A DNA stretch of 64,000 nucleotides, from assembly GCF_000350105.1 (NCBI RefSeq), contig NZ_CAIY01000085.1, positions 1 through 64,000 of the forward strand. The letters run 5' to 3'. Origin of the DNA: Richelia intracellularis HH01 (GTDB lineage: Bacteria > Cyanobacteriota > Cyanobacteriia > Cyanobacteriales > Nostocaceae). A program made the position numbers and the translations under genes. This document shows positions 29,643-39,034 of the stretch, in pieces. Each line of letters opens with the position of its first letter. Position 1 is the first letter of the stretch. A model generated the notes under the pieces. That model made no database searches and was not told where the DNA came from. It saw nothing but the letters and a program-made list of their open reading frames with translations.

Positions 29643-30455
29643 ATGACTCGCATTATTGTTATCACCTCCGGTAAAGGAGGGGTGGGTAAAACCACAGTTT
29701 CTGCAAATTTGGCCATGGCTTTAGCTAAAATCGGCCGCCAGGTAGCCTTGGTAGACGCGGACTTTGGTCTGAGAAATTTGGACTTGTTGTTAGGACTAGA
29801 AAATCGCATTGTTTATACTGCGATAGAAGTTCTAACACGGGAGTGTCGTTTAGAACAAGCTTTGGTGAAAGATAAACGGCACCCCAATTTGGTTTTGTTA
29901 CCAGCAGCCCAAAATCGGACTAAGGATGCTATAACTCCCGATCAAATGAAATTGCTAGTTAATGCACTAGCCCAGAAATATCAGTATGTAATTATTGATA
30001 GTCCTGCAGGTATTGAAAACGGATTTAAAAATGCGATAGCCCCTGCTAAAGAAGCCTTAATTGTTTCTACCCCAGAAATTTCCTCTGTAAGGGATGCAGA
30101 TCGCGTAGTAGGCTTACTGGAAGCACAGGGAATTAGGCGTACTCACCTAATAATTAATCGAATTAGACCAGCCATGGTCAAGGCAAATGACATGATATCA
30201 GTAGAGGATGTTCAAGAGTTATTAGCAATACCTTTAATTGGTGTCATTCCTGATGATGAGCGTGTAATTGTTTCCACAAATCGTGGTGAGCCTTTAGTCT
30301 TAGCAGAAAAAGATAATGCTTCTCTTGCTGCTATTGCTTTTGAACATATTGCCCGGAGACTAGAAGGAGAAGCAATAGAATTCATGGACTTAAATGCACC
30401 CGCAGATAGTATCTTTGATCGTTTACGCAAACTATTATGGACAAAGATTGTTTAA
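29643..30455 (+). CDS. minD: septum site-determining ATPase MinD
   Basis: Membrane-associated ATPase that recruits MinC and is driven off the membrane by MinE. The 270-residue product has the deviant Walker A GKGGVGKTT (residues 10-18, Lys11 signature lysine), VALVDADFGLRNLD as switch region, and VIIDSPAGIENGF as Walker B. The C-terminal amphipathic membrane-targeting helix (IFDRLRKLLWTKIV) is present. It is full length with no altered catalytic residue. minE begins 33 nt downstream, so the pair is surely co-transcribed. Confidence 0.98.
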   Translation: MTRIIVITSGKGGVGKTTVSANLAMALAKIGRQVALVDADFGLRNLDLLLGLENRIVYTAIEVLTRECRLEQALVKDKRHPNLVLLPAAQNRTKDAITPDQMKLLVNALAQKYQYVIIDSPAGIENGFKNAIAPAKEALIVSTPEISSVRDADRVVGLLEAQGIRRTHLIINRIRPAMVKANDMISVEDVQELLAIPLIGVIPDDERVIVSTNRGEPLVLAEKDNASLAAIAFEHIARRLEGEAIEFMDLNAPADSIFDRLRKLLWTKIV

Positions 30456-30488
30456 CTTATCACTTTACTCCATGCACATCTACTAGTA

Positions 30489-30824
30489 ATGATTCTTGAA
30501 ATTTTAGAAAAACTTTTCTCTCGTAGTGGTCTTGATAATAGCCGTGCTGAAGTCAAGCGACGTTTGCAATTAGTAATATCCCATGATCGTGCTGACCTAA
30601 ACCCCCAGATGATGGAAAAAATGCGACAGGAAATTTTGGAAATAGTTTGTCGTTATGTAGAAATAGAAAATGATGGCTTGGAATTTTCCCTGGAAAGTGA
30701 TCAAAGGACGACTGCCCTGATTGCTAACTTGCCCATTCGCCGGGTAAAAAACCCTGACATAAAATATAGTGACGAAGAAATTCAGAGTAACTCCTCTGAA
30801 ATATTGCCACCAACTATTAGTTAA
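30489..30824 (+). CDS. minE: cell division topological specificity factor MinE
   Basis: Stimulates MinD ATPase and drives Min oscillation. The 111-residue protein carries the N-terminal amphipathic anchor ([11 protein letters not shown]), then the MinD-activating stretch [20 protein letters not shown] and the C-terminal topological specificity domain ending [11 protein letters not shown], with a short Ser/Glu tail. It completes the minCDE cluster. No terminator hairpin is evident after it. Confidence 0.96.
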   Translation: MILEILEKLFSRSGLDNSRAEVKRRLQLVISHDRADLNPQMMEKMRQEILEIVCRYVEIENDGLEFSLESDQRTTALIANLPIRRVKNPDIKYSDEEIQSNSSEILPPTIS

Positions 30825-31213
30825 AGAAGATATAATCAGGAATAAAAGCAAGCAGTAATAAAAAAGTGAATAATACTAAATGTATTTTTAAATTGCTTTT
30901 GTAATAACTGAGAATGAATTTAAAGATAAGAGTTCAATTCACCTGTACAGAGGAGTTATATTAAATAGATAGCAGGCATTTTAAATAATATAATTGAATC
31001 AAGTAAGTGTAAGAGTTACATTGCAGATAAATTTATTTAACTACTTCAGAGCATTAGTTTTTTTTCAATCCTTATGCAGTTACCAGCTGCAAAATAGATG
31101 ATAAACCAACTAGCCTTATACTATAAAGCTGATGTATTTAAGTAATTAACCTTAATTGATTGTACTGTTGAAAGCTAATAATTAGTAATTAAAAGCTGCC
31201 CCATAATAACATC
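30825..31213. other. intergenic after minE
   Basis: AT-rich, no gene seen, up to the 3' end of the CHAT-TPR pseudogene on the other strand. Confidence 0.5.
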
Positions 31214-32970
31214 CTAAAATGATAAATATGACCCAATAGCAGAGGTAGATTTATCCATGGAGATATTTCGAGGAGTATATGGTTCAGCAGCTTTATCTAA
31301 TTCATCTATTAATTTGATTTTCACTAATTTATTAAGCTTTTGTACCAATTTATTAATTCTCTAGATGTAATAACTTGTAGCTATTGCAGTATAGTCCCAC
31401 AATTATTATTGTAGTCATAACTGAATCAACACTCCATAAGGAAGTAATAACATGATTAGCTAATTGAATTCAAAGCCAGCTAGCTATTTAAACATACATA
31501 TTCAGATATAGCTTTTAGTAATACGGATTTATGGATGCTTTTACAATTGTTAAAACTACAGTCAGTAGATTCGAGGATACTATAATTATTATATAAATTG
31601 CTTTTGATTCCCTCTTTAGCTCTAGTCATTTCTTCTAAAGTTATCAAGATGAACTTAGGAGATATCTTAGTTTTAAATTTTATATTTCCCCCATTCCTAG
31701 AGCTAATCCCATTTATATACTTGGTAGATAGATAATTATGCGGGGTGGGCTTTGCTTAAATAACTTACTGTAGGGGGAATCGATGATCGATGTAAGTCTT
31801 GCTGAGGAATTAAAACCAGCTTCTTAATACCCTATATTTCTTTCTCAACACTTATAATCATACCTAAAATATCCTGTAGACTTAACAGTCTTTGCTCCAT
31901 CAATAAATACCAAGAATGATTTATTTGGCTATGGTTATTTTTAGGTATTTTTTGATATTCCTGATATTGCCAATCCCACTCTTGAATCCATTCAGCCAAT
32001 TTTTTACTGCTTCTGGTAGAGGAGATCTACCTTTTTCTCATTTTTCTGATGACTGAGACATATGGGGCAAAATATGTATTGTCTCAGGATATTTATATTT
32101 AATTACAAGTGTATTTATACTGTGGGAGCTTATATGCCAGCAAATAACAGCACATTTATGGTTAAGTAGTTTCTGAATATATCTGTTCACACCAATCATG
32201 TAACTGCTAGATAAGGCAAGCTTATCTTACTCTGCAATTTCTAGTGCTGAGACAAGTTCTCCAGATTTAACTGCTAAATCTATTGCTAATTATCTTAAGC
32301 TACCGACTTTCAAAGATAACTGCTTTTTACGTGAGTTTGTCAAATTGCCCTATATTTAGTAAATACCCCCAAATATTCATCCCCTGATCATGTAGTTTTT
32401 AGGCTTGGGGAATTTTCCCCAAACCTAATAGAGTTGTGATGAGAGATTGCAAAACTTCTAGATCTAACTCGAACTCGGAAAATTCTTGTGGTATTAGAGT
32501 TTGTAAAACTAACGCATACTGGGATTATTGGTCGCAATCAATAATCCCAGTATGCGCCGTCTTTTTTTCCTAGTTCGTATAAACTATTACTAGTTGACAA
32601 ATAAAATCTGCCCCAAGATTCTGGATTGGTCTTTTGGTCAACATATCTGAAGCTCTCCTTATAACAGGCTTTCTATCATGACTCCTTTCGGTTACGAGAT
32701 AACTATTCTACATTGCGGAAGAATTTACAAACTTCTGGTTTAATCAATAAGAGGTGGCTTTTTCGACAACTTCTGCTCTGTCCATACAAACTTTTTAATA
32801 ATCTGACTTAATTTCTAAGGCTTGGTAATAAGAATTACTCACCTCTTCATACTGTCTGTCTTAAGCTGACTTTGATTTGTAAGTGTATCTTGGGATTCTA
32901 AGCCTTGATTCTGTTATCCAGAAGGAAGCTATTGTAAAAGGTTTTCACTTTCTTTGAGGCATCAATTACT
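31214..32970 (-). pseudogene. decayed CHAT-TPR protein gene
   Basis: Read on the minus strand from about 32970 down, pieces of one CHAT-domain protein with tetratricopeptide repeats appear in shifting frames. The TPR-like YEEVSNSYYQALEIKSDY comes first, then LQTLIPQEFSEFELDLEVLQ, IDLAVKSGELVSALEIAE and AEWIQEWDWQYQEYQKIPKN. The CHAT segment KKLVLIPQQDLHRSSIPP (about 31774-31832) follows, then ANHVITSLWSVDSV (about 31417-31461) near the C-terminus. The order is that of cyanobacterial CHAT-TPR proteins, the caspase-like family to which HetF is related. At least eight stops or frame changes break it. A perfect hairpin (32513-32556) sits between two of the coding blocks. Family identity comes from remembered motifs; exact ends are approximate. 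Confidence 0.72.
32513..32568 (+). terminator. 18-bp perfect hairpin followed by a T run
   Basis: Arms 32513-32530 and 32539-32556 are exact complements (left arm begins CGCATACTGGGA), with an 8-nt loop; CCGT and then CTTTTTTT follow. It has the full form of an intrinsic terminator on the plus strand, but no plus-strand gene ends near it; it lies inside a minus-strand pseudogene. Confidence 0.6.
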
Positions 32971-33180
32971 TATACCCTGGATAAGTAATTGATGCTTTTA
33001 GTTTTGCTTTTCCAAGGGAAAATTTCACCTGAGCCCAATAGTTTTATATAACTGAGACAAGGGAGATAATGGGGGAATTTTCTATTTTTTCTCCTATTGC
33101 CCCTTCACTATTTCTTGCCAAACCTGTGTTGGAGTTAATAGTTGAGATGGTTATAATATCTGAACACCATAAACGCAAGA

Positions 33181-33690
33181 TTACCAAACTTGTAGCGGTT
33201 TTGATAGAGGAGGAAGATCTATTATTTGGTTGTTGCTAAACTTCTCATCCTGGATTTTTTTAACAGAATTATCCCAAAAAATTTTCCCTGAGCACCTTAC
33301 ACCAAATCTATTTGGAGATGTAGTAAATCCAGAAAATAGCAAATTGTTAAAATTCCGCATTATTAAATAATTGCTAACTTCACTAGCAAGGTTGCTAATT
33401 TTGCCAATATTCAATTTGCCTAACTGTAATAAGCGATAAGCTAAATCATTATTGGGAAAGTAAGAAATCAATAAGCGATTAGCAAAAGCCCGAAGCCATT
33501 CTAACCAGCGCACATTGCTAATACGATGGTCTGCTGTAGATAATTTAATGCCCATCTTTCCCCACACTCTTGGTATATGACTTCTAGCAGCTGAGTGAAA
33601 AAAATTATAAATCGGAATTAGTTAGTGGTAGAAGTTGTCTTATCTCAACAACCTTATGCGGAGCAATCAACCTACCCTCAGATAAATACC
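33181..33690 (-). pseudogene. frameshifted paralogue of the 238-aa hypothetical gene
   Basis: The minus-strand frame 33567-33181 encodes RISNVRWLEWLRAF and later NNDLAYRLLQLGKLNIGKISN. These align with RIPLERWLQWLEGF and NDELASRMVQLGELDLGDLSD of the intact gene at 34154-34870. The 5' part continues in a different frame (FTQLLEVIYQECGERWALNYLQ matches FTELLEGVHQAKGQSWAIKWLQ). Before that another frame carries APHKVVEIRQLLPLTNSDL and a stop. At least two frameshifts and one nonsense codon therefore separate an ancestral start near 33690 from the surviving 3' frame. The last 40 residues diverge completely. Confidence 0.75.
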
Positions 33691-34153
33691 TAAATAGGGC
33701 CTGAAAGCATTGTAATAGTTGTTTGATATATATTGTACTTTGGGATAATTTCCTAGATTATTTTAATTACTCCTCTAAAGAATTATATATGGTGTAATAA
33801 GCCATATAATTGTTCGTGATTTTCTTGACAAAAATCATTCGACGATAAATATTATATTTTAGATATACTGTTAAACTACTAAGAAAACTATTCAGATAGC
33901 ATTGGAATAATATTAGATCTTATCAATTTGTTCAAACAGTCTTATGGCAGTTTACAAATTAATATACTTGAAATAAATCTAAACCTAGTCTTCTAAAAAA
34001 AAGGGAAAAATTCTTGTTCACATTGAAAAGTTAAGAATTACAATGGGAACTTAAAGGTTTAGCTTGGTTCATGGTTTTTTCCTTGTTATTTTATATATAA
34101 TTCATGCACATGTTAATCAGTACTTGCATGAATGATAATCCACAACCTAAAAT
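33691..34153. other. intergenic between the two paralogues
   Basis: AT-rich, no feature recognised. It may still contain the decayed N-terminal end of the broken paralogue. Confidence 0.4.
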
Positions 34154-34870
34154 TCACTGCTTTTGCTCATTAAATTGATCAATCAATTCTTGAATAATCT
34201 TTTCAGGATCTTCTTTGTCTATACCAAGTTGCTGAGAAATTTGCTGGCATAATTTTTTATCTTGCCGCAACATAGAAAATAATTCTTCTAAAGTTACTGT
34301 TTGATATTCACCTTCCGAAAGGCTTTTATATTCATCTGCTTTACCAATGTTTACAGTACTATTAATTGTATCTTCTGATGTGAATATATTGTCCCTACTA
34401 AACTCAAAATCGTTGACACTCCCGATCATCTTCTGGGTAGAATAATCTGATGGCTCGTATTCCCAGATTAATTCTTTTTGGTTGCGAGTTAACAAATCCA
34501 TACCAATAGTATGAGCATAGTCACTTAAATCCCCAAGATCCAATTCACCCAACTGCACCATCCGAGATGCCAATTCATCATTCGGTGAGGTAGATGCCAT
34601 TAAAATATCATGGAAGCCTTCTAACCACTGTAACCACCGTTCTAGAGGAATACGGTGCTCTATATTTTGAAGCCATTTAATTGCCCAACTTTGGCCTTTT
34701 GCCTGATGTACTCCTTCCAACAGTTCAGTAAACAGAAATTCCAAATCAGTGTCATTAAGAAGTGGAGGATTTTGTAACAGAATGTTACCCTCTAACCGTG
34801 ATGATTCTTGCTGTTTACCAAATAGGCGCTGGAAACAGCACTTAATCCATTTAATTAGCCGTCTTAGCAT
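34154..34870 (-). CDS. conserved hypothetical protein, 238 aa
   Basis: I do not recognise a named domain. The protein starts with a strongly basic amphipathic segment (MLRRLIKWIKCCFQRLFGKQ) that could bind membranes. Residues 40-135 form a compact helical block with RWLQWLEGFHDILM, NDELASRMVQLGELDLGDLSD and IGMDLLTRNQ. An acidic/polar linker follows, then a C-terminal helix pair (YQTVTLEELFSMLRQDKKLCQQIS and IIQELIDQFNEQKQ is its end). A broken paralogue lies immediately downstream on the same strand, followed by a CHAT-TPR pseudogene. The three look like one former locus, suggesting a signalling or protease-associated role, but that is inference from position only. The intact frame among decayed neighbours argues for retained function. 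Confidence 0.65.
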   Translation of the reverse strand: MLRRLIKWIKCCFQRLFGKQQESSRLEGNILLQNPPLLNDTDLEFLFTELLEGVHQAKGQSWAIKWLQNIEHRIPLERWLQWLEGFHDILMASTSPNDELASRMVQLGELDLGDLSDYAHTIGMDLLTRNQKELIWEYEPSDYSTQKMIGSVNDFEFSRDNIFTSEDTINSTVNIGKADEYKSLSEGEYQTVTLEELFSMLRQDKKLCQQISQQLGIDKEDPEKIIQELIDQFNEQKQ

Positions 34871-35128
34871 CTGTTATACCACCATTAACTTATGACATTA
34901 TTCTAAAGGTTCTAATGAAGTCTACTTGAAAAAGTATTACCAAGTGGTCTTGTAGCAGTAAATAAAAATGTAAAGATGCAAAATCTAGTATTGTTGAATA
35001 TTTATAATAGTTGCTGCTTATTTGTATAAATTGAGATATAAAATTATTTCACCTCAGACTTAAAGCTTATGCAAAGCTCCCATTCTCCAAGATGTTTACA
35101 GCCCCAAAGGGGTTGACATTTTCTGACT

Positions 35129-38100
35129 ATGTCTTACGAACCTCTACACCATAAATATCGTCCTCAGCGTTTTGCTGAATTAGTAGGACAAGAAGTGGTT
35201 GCTACCACCCTTACCAATGCTATGAGCACTTGTAGAATTTCTCCTGCTTACCTATTTAGTGGTCCGAGAGGAACGGGTAAAACTTCCTGTGCTCGAATTT
35301 TAGCAAAATCTCTCAACTGTTTGGTTAGCAGTCATCCTACTGCCGAACCATGTGGTAAATGTGATGTCTGTATTGGTATAAATAAAAATTATGCATTGGA
35401 TGTAACTGAAATTGATGCTGCTAGTAACACCGGGGTAGATAATATTCGTGAGGTAATTGAAAGAGCACAGTTTGCTCCTGTGCAGTGTCGCTATAAGGTA
35501 TATATCATTGATGAATGTCTGACAGGAGATTCTTTGATTTCCACTGCTGAAGGTTTAGTCAGGATTGATAACCCCAAAATAAAAGGGAAAAAAGTTCTTA
35601 GTTATAATGAGACTACAGGGAATTGGGAATATAAGACAGTTATACGTCACTTAGAACGAGGGACAAAATCAACTTTAATTGTTAAGACAAATAACCGTGA
35701 AATTCGTTGTACACTTAACCATTTAATTAGATCTGAGACAGGGTGGATACAAGCTAAAGATCTAAAAGCAGGAATGAGGATAATATCTCCCATATTGAAT
35801 TCTAATATAGAAACCTCACATGCAAATTTACCACATATAAAAGCACCAGAAGATTTATTAAAAAATAAAGATTGTAAGGTAATACCTCTGAATAAAAATT
35901 ACGCAATACTTTATTTACCTTGGAATAAGCAGGAATATTCCAGATATTCTTCGATATTTATGCATATGGAGAAGGACTTATTACTTCAATCTTTCTACGT
36001 AAAAGAAACTATTATAAAAAGCATATATGCAAGGAAGAACAAAGTCTGTAGGAAAAGTTTATATCCGGTTCCAAATTGCTATATTAACAAACTATGGGAA
36101 TCATTTGCAAAAAGCTATTGGGAGACTGTTCCAGTATTTGACCCAACAAATATAAATTGGAATGGACAAACAGGCAAAAAAAGGATAGGCATTTGGAATA
36201 TAAGACATAATTATCCCCTGTTTTTTAACCAAAGGTATAAATTACAAAGAATGAAGGATATAGGGGTAAATCAATCATATTTAACATGCTCAGCTATCCT
36301 CAAATCCAGACAGTTTTTCAGAACACTAAACCAAACAAATATAGGAAAACCTTATAAAGATGGTAGCTCAACCAAAATAATCCAGAAAGTTAACTCGTTG
36401 CAAATTAGCTCGCAGCAACATTTGATTACCAGATTTAAACAGAATCCTGAACAAAAAATAAAACCCGTAAAATCCCCTATTATAAATGGGGGGGGACAAT
36501 TAGAAGTAGAAGATAACCATGTAATTTGTAAGAATATTCTTTCTTTGACATGGGCTACAAATTTGGAAACTGTACAATCTGTCCACTTTGCTGGAATGGA
36601 AAAAGTCTATGATATCGAAGTGGAAGACAATCATAACTTTGTATCCAATGGGCTTCTAGTTCATAACTGTCACATGCTGAGTACCCCAGCATTTAATGCC
36701 CTTCTCAAGACTCTAGAAGAACCACCACAAAATGTTGTATTTATTCTAGCTACAACTCATCCCCAAAGGGTTCTACCTACAATTATCTCCCGTTGTCAAA
36801 GATTTGATTTTCGCCGTATCCCTCTTCCTAATATGGCCTATCATTTAAGGAATATTGCTGGTTGGGAAAATATTAATATTTCTCGAGAAGCCATTAACCT
36901 AGTAGCTCAGATTGCTCAAGGTAGTTTGCGGGACGCCGAAAGTCTTCTGGATCAATTAAGCTTACTATCGGAACAAGTTACCCCGGAAAGGGTGTTAGAT
37001 TTAGTGGGTTCTGTTGGGGAGAGAGACTTAATTAACCTATTAAATGCAATCATAACTGATAATGCTGAAGCTGTTTTAGATACAATTAGGCAAATTTTAG
37101 ATACAGGACGAGAACCATTAGTAATTCTACAGAACCTCCTTGCCTTTTACCGAGACTTACTGATTGCCCAAGCAGCGCCTAATCGCCATGACTTAGTTGC
37201 TTATACCCAAGAAACATGGCAATTGCTAACTAATATTAGCCAACAATTAGATATAAATGAAATTTTACAAGGACAGCAATATCTCCGTACTGCCGAAGTT
37301 CAAATAAAAAATACTTTTCAACCTCATCTATGGTTAGAAGTTACTTTACTTGGGCTATTGCCTTCAGCCCACAAAGATTTACAAGAAAAGGATTTAAACC
37401 CTTATCAAACCGAAAAAAAAGCAAAAAAAGATAATTATGCTATACAAGAGAATAAATATGATGCAAGTATACTACAACAGCGTCATATTTCAACTCCCAA
37501 AAATGCTTTACCAATAAACACTGATAATAGTACATATATTTACCCAGTACTTACAACTCTACCAAATTCACAGCTCGACAAAGATATTACTCCTCAAGAA
37601 CTTCAAACTACACCAAATCAACAAAATACCCTAGATACTCCAAAAAATAACGACTTCCCAATACAAACAAATCCTCAAGTTACTGTACATCAATTACCTG
37701 ATGAATCTCTATGGGCAATATGGAAGCAAGTATTAGCAAATATGCCTAAGCCAACTCAAGCCTTACTTAGGCAGCATGGGCATTTATTAAGTATTGACCA
37801 AGAAAAAGCGGTTGTTGGCATAACACCAAAACTAGTAAAACTTACTCAGGGTAAATTGGCTGATCTGGAAAAGGCATTTTCCCAAGTTTACCAAGAAAAA
37901 CAAAAAGTCAAATTGGTTTCTCAAAAATCACAATATATTTGGATGAAAGAGAAAAGTGAAATTACAAAAAACAGCTCAAGATTTTCACCAATATCAGCAA
38001 ATATAAATAAATTACAGCCAGGTTTTCCCAAATCAGAAATACCAACCACTAATCAGTCAGTGGTAAAATCACAACAAATTATTACTGCTAAGACAAAGAC

Positions 38101-38386
38101 TAGTAATGTTAATAGTAATGGCGATGGAAATAAGTTATCCTTAAACAAAACCAACGATGTTCTCCTCAAATCTAATTCTCAAGCTTATTTTAAAACATCA
38201 AATAATTGCGAGCAGAAAAAGAGTTGGGATGCTCATGAAGTAGGGGTTGCAGCCCAACGCCTGGCACATTTTTTTGGTGGTCAGGTAATAAGTTTTACAG
38301 ATGAATTAAATCAATCAACTGATACACTTACAGAATTAGAAATTATCGAAGATATTACAGATAACAATAATATTTCACTTGATTGA
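35129..38386 (+). CDS. dnaX: DNA polymerase III subunit gamma/tau with an intein
   Basis: Clamp-loader ATPase of the replisome. The frame is 1085 codons but includes a 384-residue intein (separate entry), leaving a 701-residue mature protein. The N-extein (residues 1-129) holds Walker A GPRGTGKTS (45-53) and the zinc-binding cysteines around CGKCDVC (75-81). The intein splits Walker B directly after VYIIDE. The C-extein resumes with CHMLSTPAFNALLKTLEEPP, then FILATTHPQRVLPTIISRCQ (sensor 1 region), and GSLRDAESLLDQLSLL. Domain III ends at about residue 745 of the precursor. After it comes a long Gln/Asn/Lys-rich, poorly conserved region and a C-terminal tau-like part (VAAQRLAHFFGGQVI). An A8-GC-A7 run just after domain III may yield a gamma-length product (see findings). 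Confidence 0.96.
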   Translation: MSYEPLHHKYRPQRFAELVGQEVVATTLTNAMSTCRISPAYLFSGPRGTGKTSCARILAKSLNCLVSSHPTAEPCGKCDVCIGINKNYALDVTEIDAASNTGVDNIREVIERAQFAPVQCRYKVYIIDECLTGDSLISTAEGLVRIDNPKIKGKKVLSYNETTGNWEYKTVIRHLERGTKSTLIVKTNNREIRCTLNHLIRSETGWIQAKDLKAGMRIISPILNSNIETSHANLPHIKAPEDLLKNKDCKVIPLNKNYAILYLPWNKQEYSRYSSIFMHMEKDLLLQSFYVKETIIKSIYARKNKVCRKSLYPVPNCYINKLWESFAKSYWETVPVFDPTNINWNGQTGKKRIGIWNIRHNYPLFFNQRYKLQRMKDIGVNQSYLTCSAILKSRQFFRTLNQTNIGKPYKDGSSTKIIQKVNSLQISSQQHLITRFKQNPEQKIKPVKSPIINGGGQLEVEDNHVICKNILSLTWATNLETVQSVHFAGMEKVYDIEVEDNHNFVSNGLLVHNCHMLSTPAFNALLKTLEEPPQNVVFILATTHPQRVLPTIISRCQRFDFRRIPLPNMAYHLRNIAGWENINISREAINLVAQIAQGSLRDAESLLDQLSLLSEQVTPERVLDLVGSVGERDLINLLNAIITDNAEAVLDTIRQILDTGREPLVILQNLLAFYRDLLIAQAAPNRHDLVAYTQETWQLLTNISQQLDINEILQGQQYLRTAEVQIKNTFQPHLWLEVTLLGLLPSAHKDLQEKDLNPYQTEKKAKKDNYAIQENKYDASILQQRHISTPKNALPINTDNSTYIYPVLTTLPNSQLDKDITPQELQTTPNQQNTLDTPKNNDFPIQTNPQVTVHQLPDESLWAIWKQVLANMPKPTQALLRQHGHLLSIDQEKAVVGITPKLVKLTQGKLADLEKAFSQVYQEKQKVKLVSQKSQYIWMKEKSEITKNSSRFSPISANINKLQPGFPKSEIPTTNQSVVKSQQIITAKTKTSNVNSNGDGNKLSLNKTNDVLLKSNSQAYFKTSNNCEQKKSWDAHEVGVAAQRLAHFFGGQVISFTDELNQSTDTLTELEIIEDITDNNNISLD
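35516..36667 (+). mobile_element. DnaX intein, 384 residues
   Basis: An in-frame protein-splicing element inserted between VYIIDE and CHMLS of DnaX. It begins with Cys (CLTGDSLI, block A), has block B with TLNHLI (Thr-x-x-His), block F VYDIEVEDNHNF, and ends in the canonical VHN with Cys as the next extein residue. All residues needed for splicing are present. The central 230 residues contain no LAGLIDADG or HNH signature that I can see, so the homing endonuclease is absent or too degraded to recognise. The centre is Asn/Lys/Tyr-rich and includes a G8 run at 36488-36495. Position and start match the DnaX inteins known from Synechocystis and other cyanobacteria. Confidence 0.95.
37413..37434 (+). 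other. candidate dnaX frameshift/slippage site
   Basis: Runs of eight (37413-37420) and seven (37423-37429) adenines flank GC. Both present A-AAA-AAA in the phase needed for a -1 ribosomal slip. A -1 shift, or one extra A from polymerase slippage, places a TAA in frame at 37432-37434. Confidence 0.4.
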
Positions 38387-38712
38387 AAACTGTTTTTCCT
38401 TCTTAATAGAAATTAGGAATAATTGTAATCAAATTTAGATGAATATTGTCATAGTTATATATATAATAATATGTACTTTTGTAATCTTCTAGCTTATTCA
38501 TAAATTTGATCTTTCACTTATGCTAAACATCTATAATTAGTTATAATTTATACAGCTCTTTTTTTATGAAGATACTTATACTATTAGTTACCAAGTAATT
38601 AATAGTTACATAAAAAATCACATTAACATTTTAATGATAATAATCTCTTAATTTTTGTAAATATTAATTATGATAAAAATCATTAATGTATTAGCAAATT
38701 GCATGTATTACT

Positions 38713-38736
38713 AGCTATTCTCTATAGAGAATAGCT
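38713..38736. repeat. 24-bp perfect palindrome
   Basis: AGCTATTCTCTA is followed directly by its exact complement. A partial copy (AGCTATTCTC) recurs at about 38780. No gene is close. Confidence 0.75.
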
Positions 38737-38896
38737 GCTTCTATGTTGGAAATAGTTTTAGTTCCTGTGAAAGGCTAACAGCTATTCTCACCCTCAGATA
38801 TTGTTCCATATAAAAAATATAGAAAGTTACAAAAATAATAACTTCATGTCAATTATAATGAATATTAAATCAAGAAAGTATTTAAATTAACTTGGG

Positions 38897-39034
38897 TTAT
38901 TTACTCATGTTAGTCTTTAAACTCTGACAACATTTCTTAGTAAACGGCTCTCCTCCTATTTTCAAATCTGTCGCAGGCGTATAAATCACTTGCAAAGCTG
39001 AAACTATACACGAATTAATATGATTTTCTAAAGA
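38897..39034 (-). pseudogene. unrecognised coding relic, 45 codons
   Basis: Open minus-strand frame ending at TAA 38899-38897, with protein-like content SALQVIYTPATDLKIGGEP and FTKKCCQSLK. It has no usable start and a stop directly upstream. It looks like the C-terminal end of a lost gene; I cannot name the family. Confidence 0.35.
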
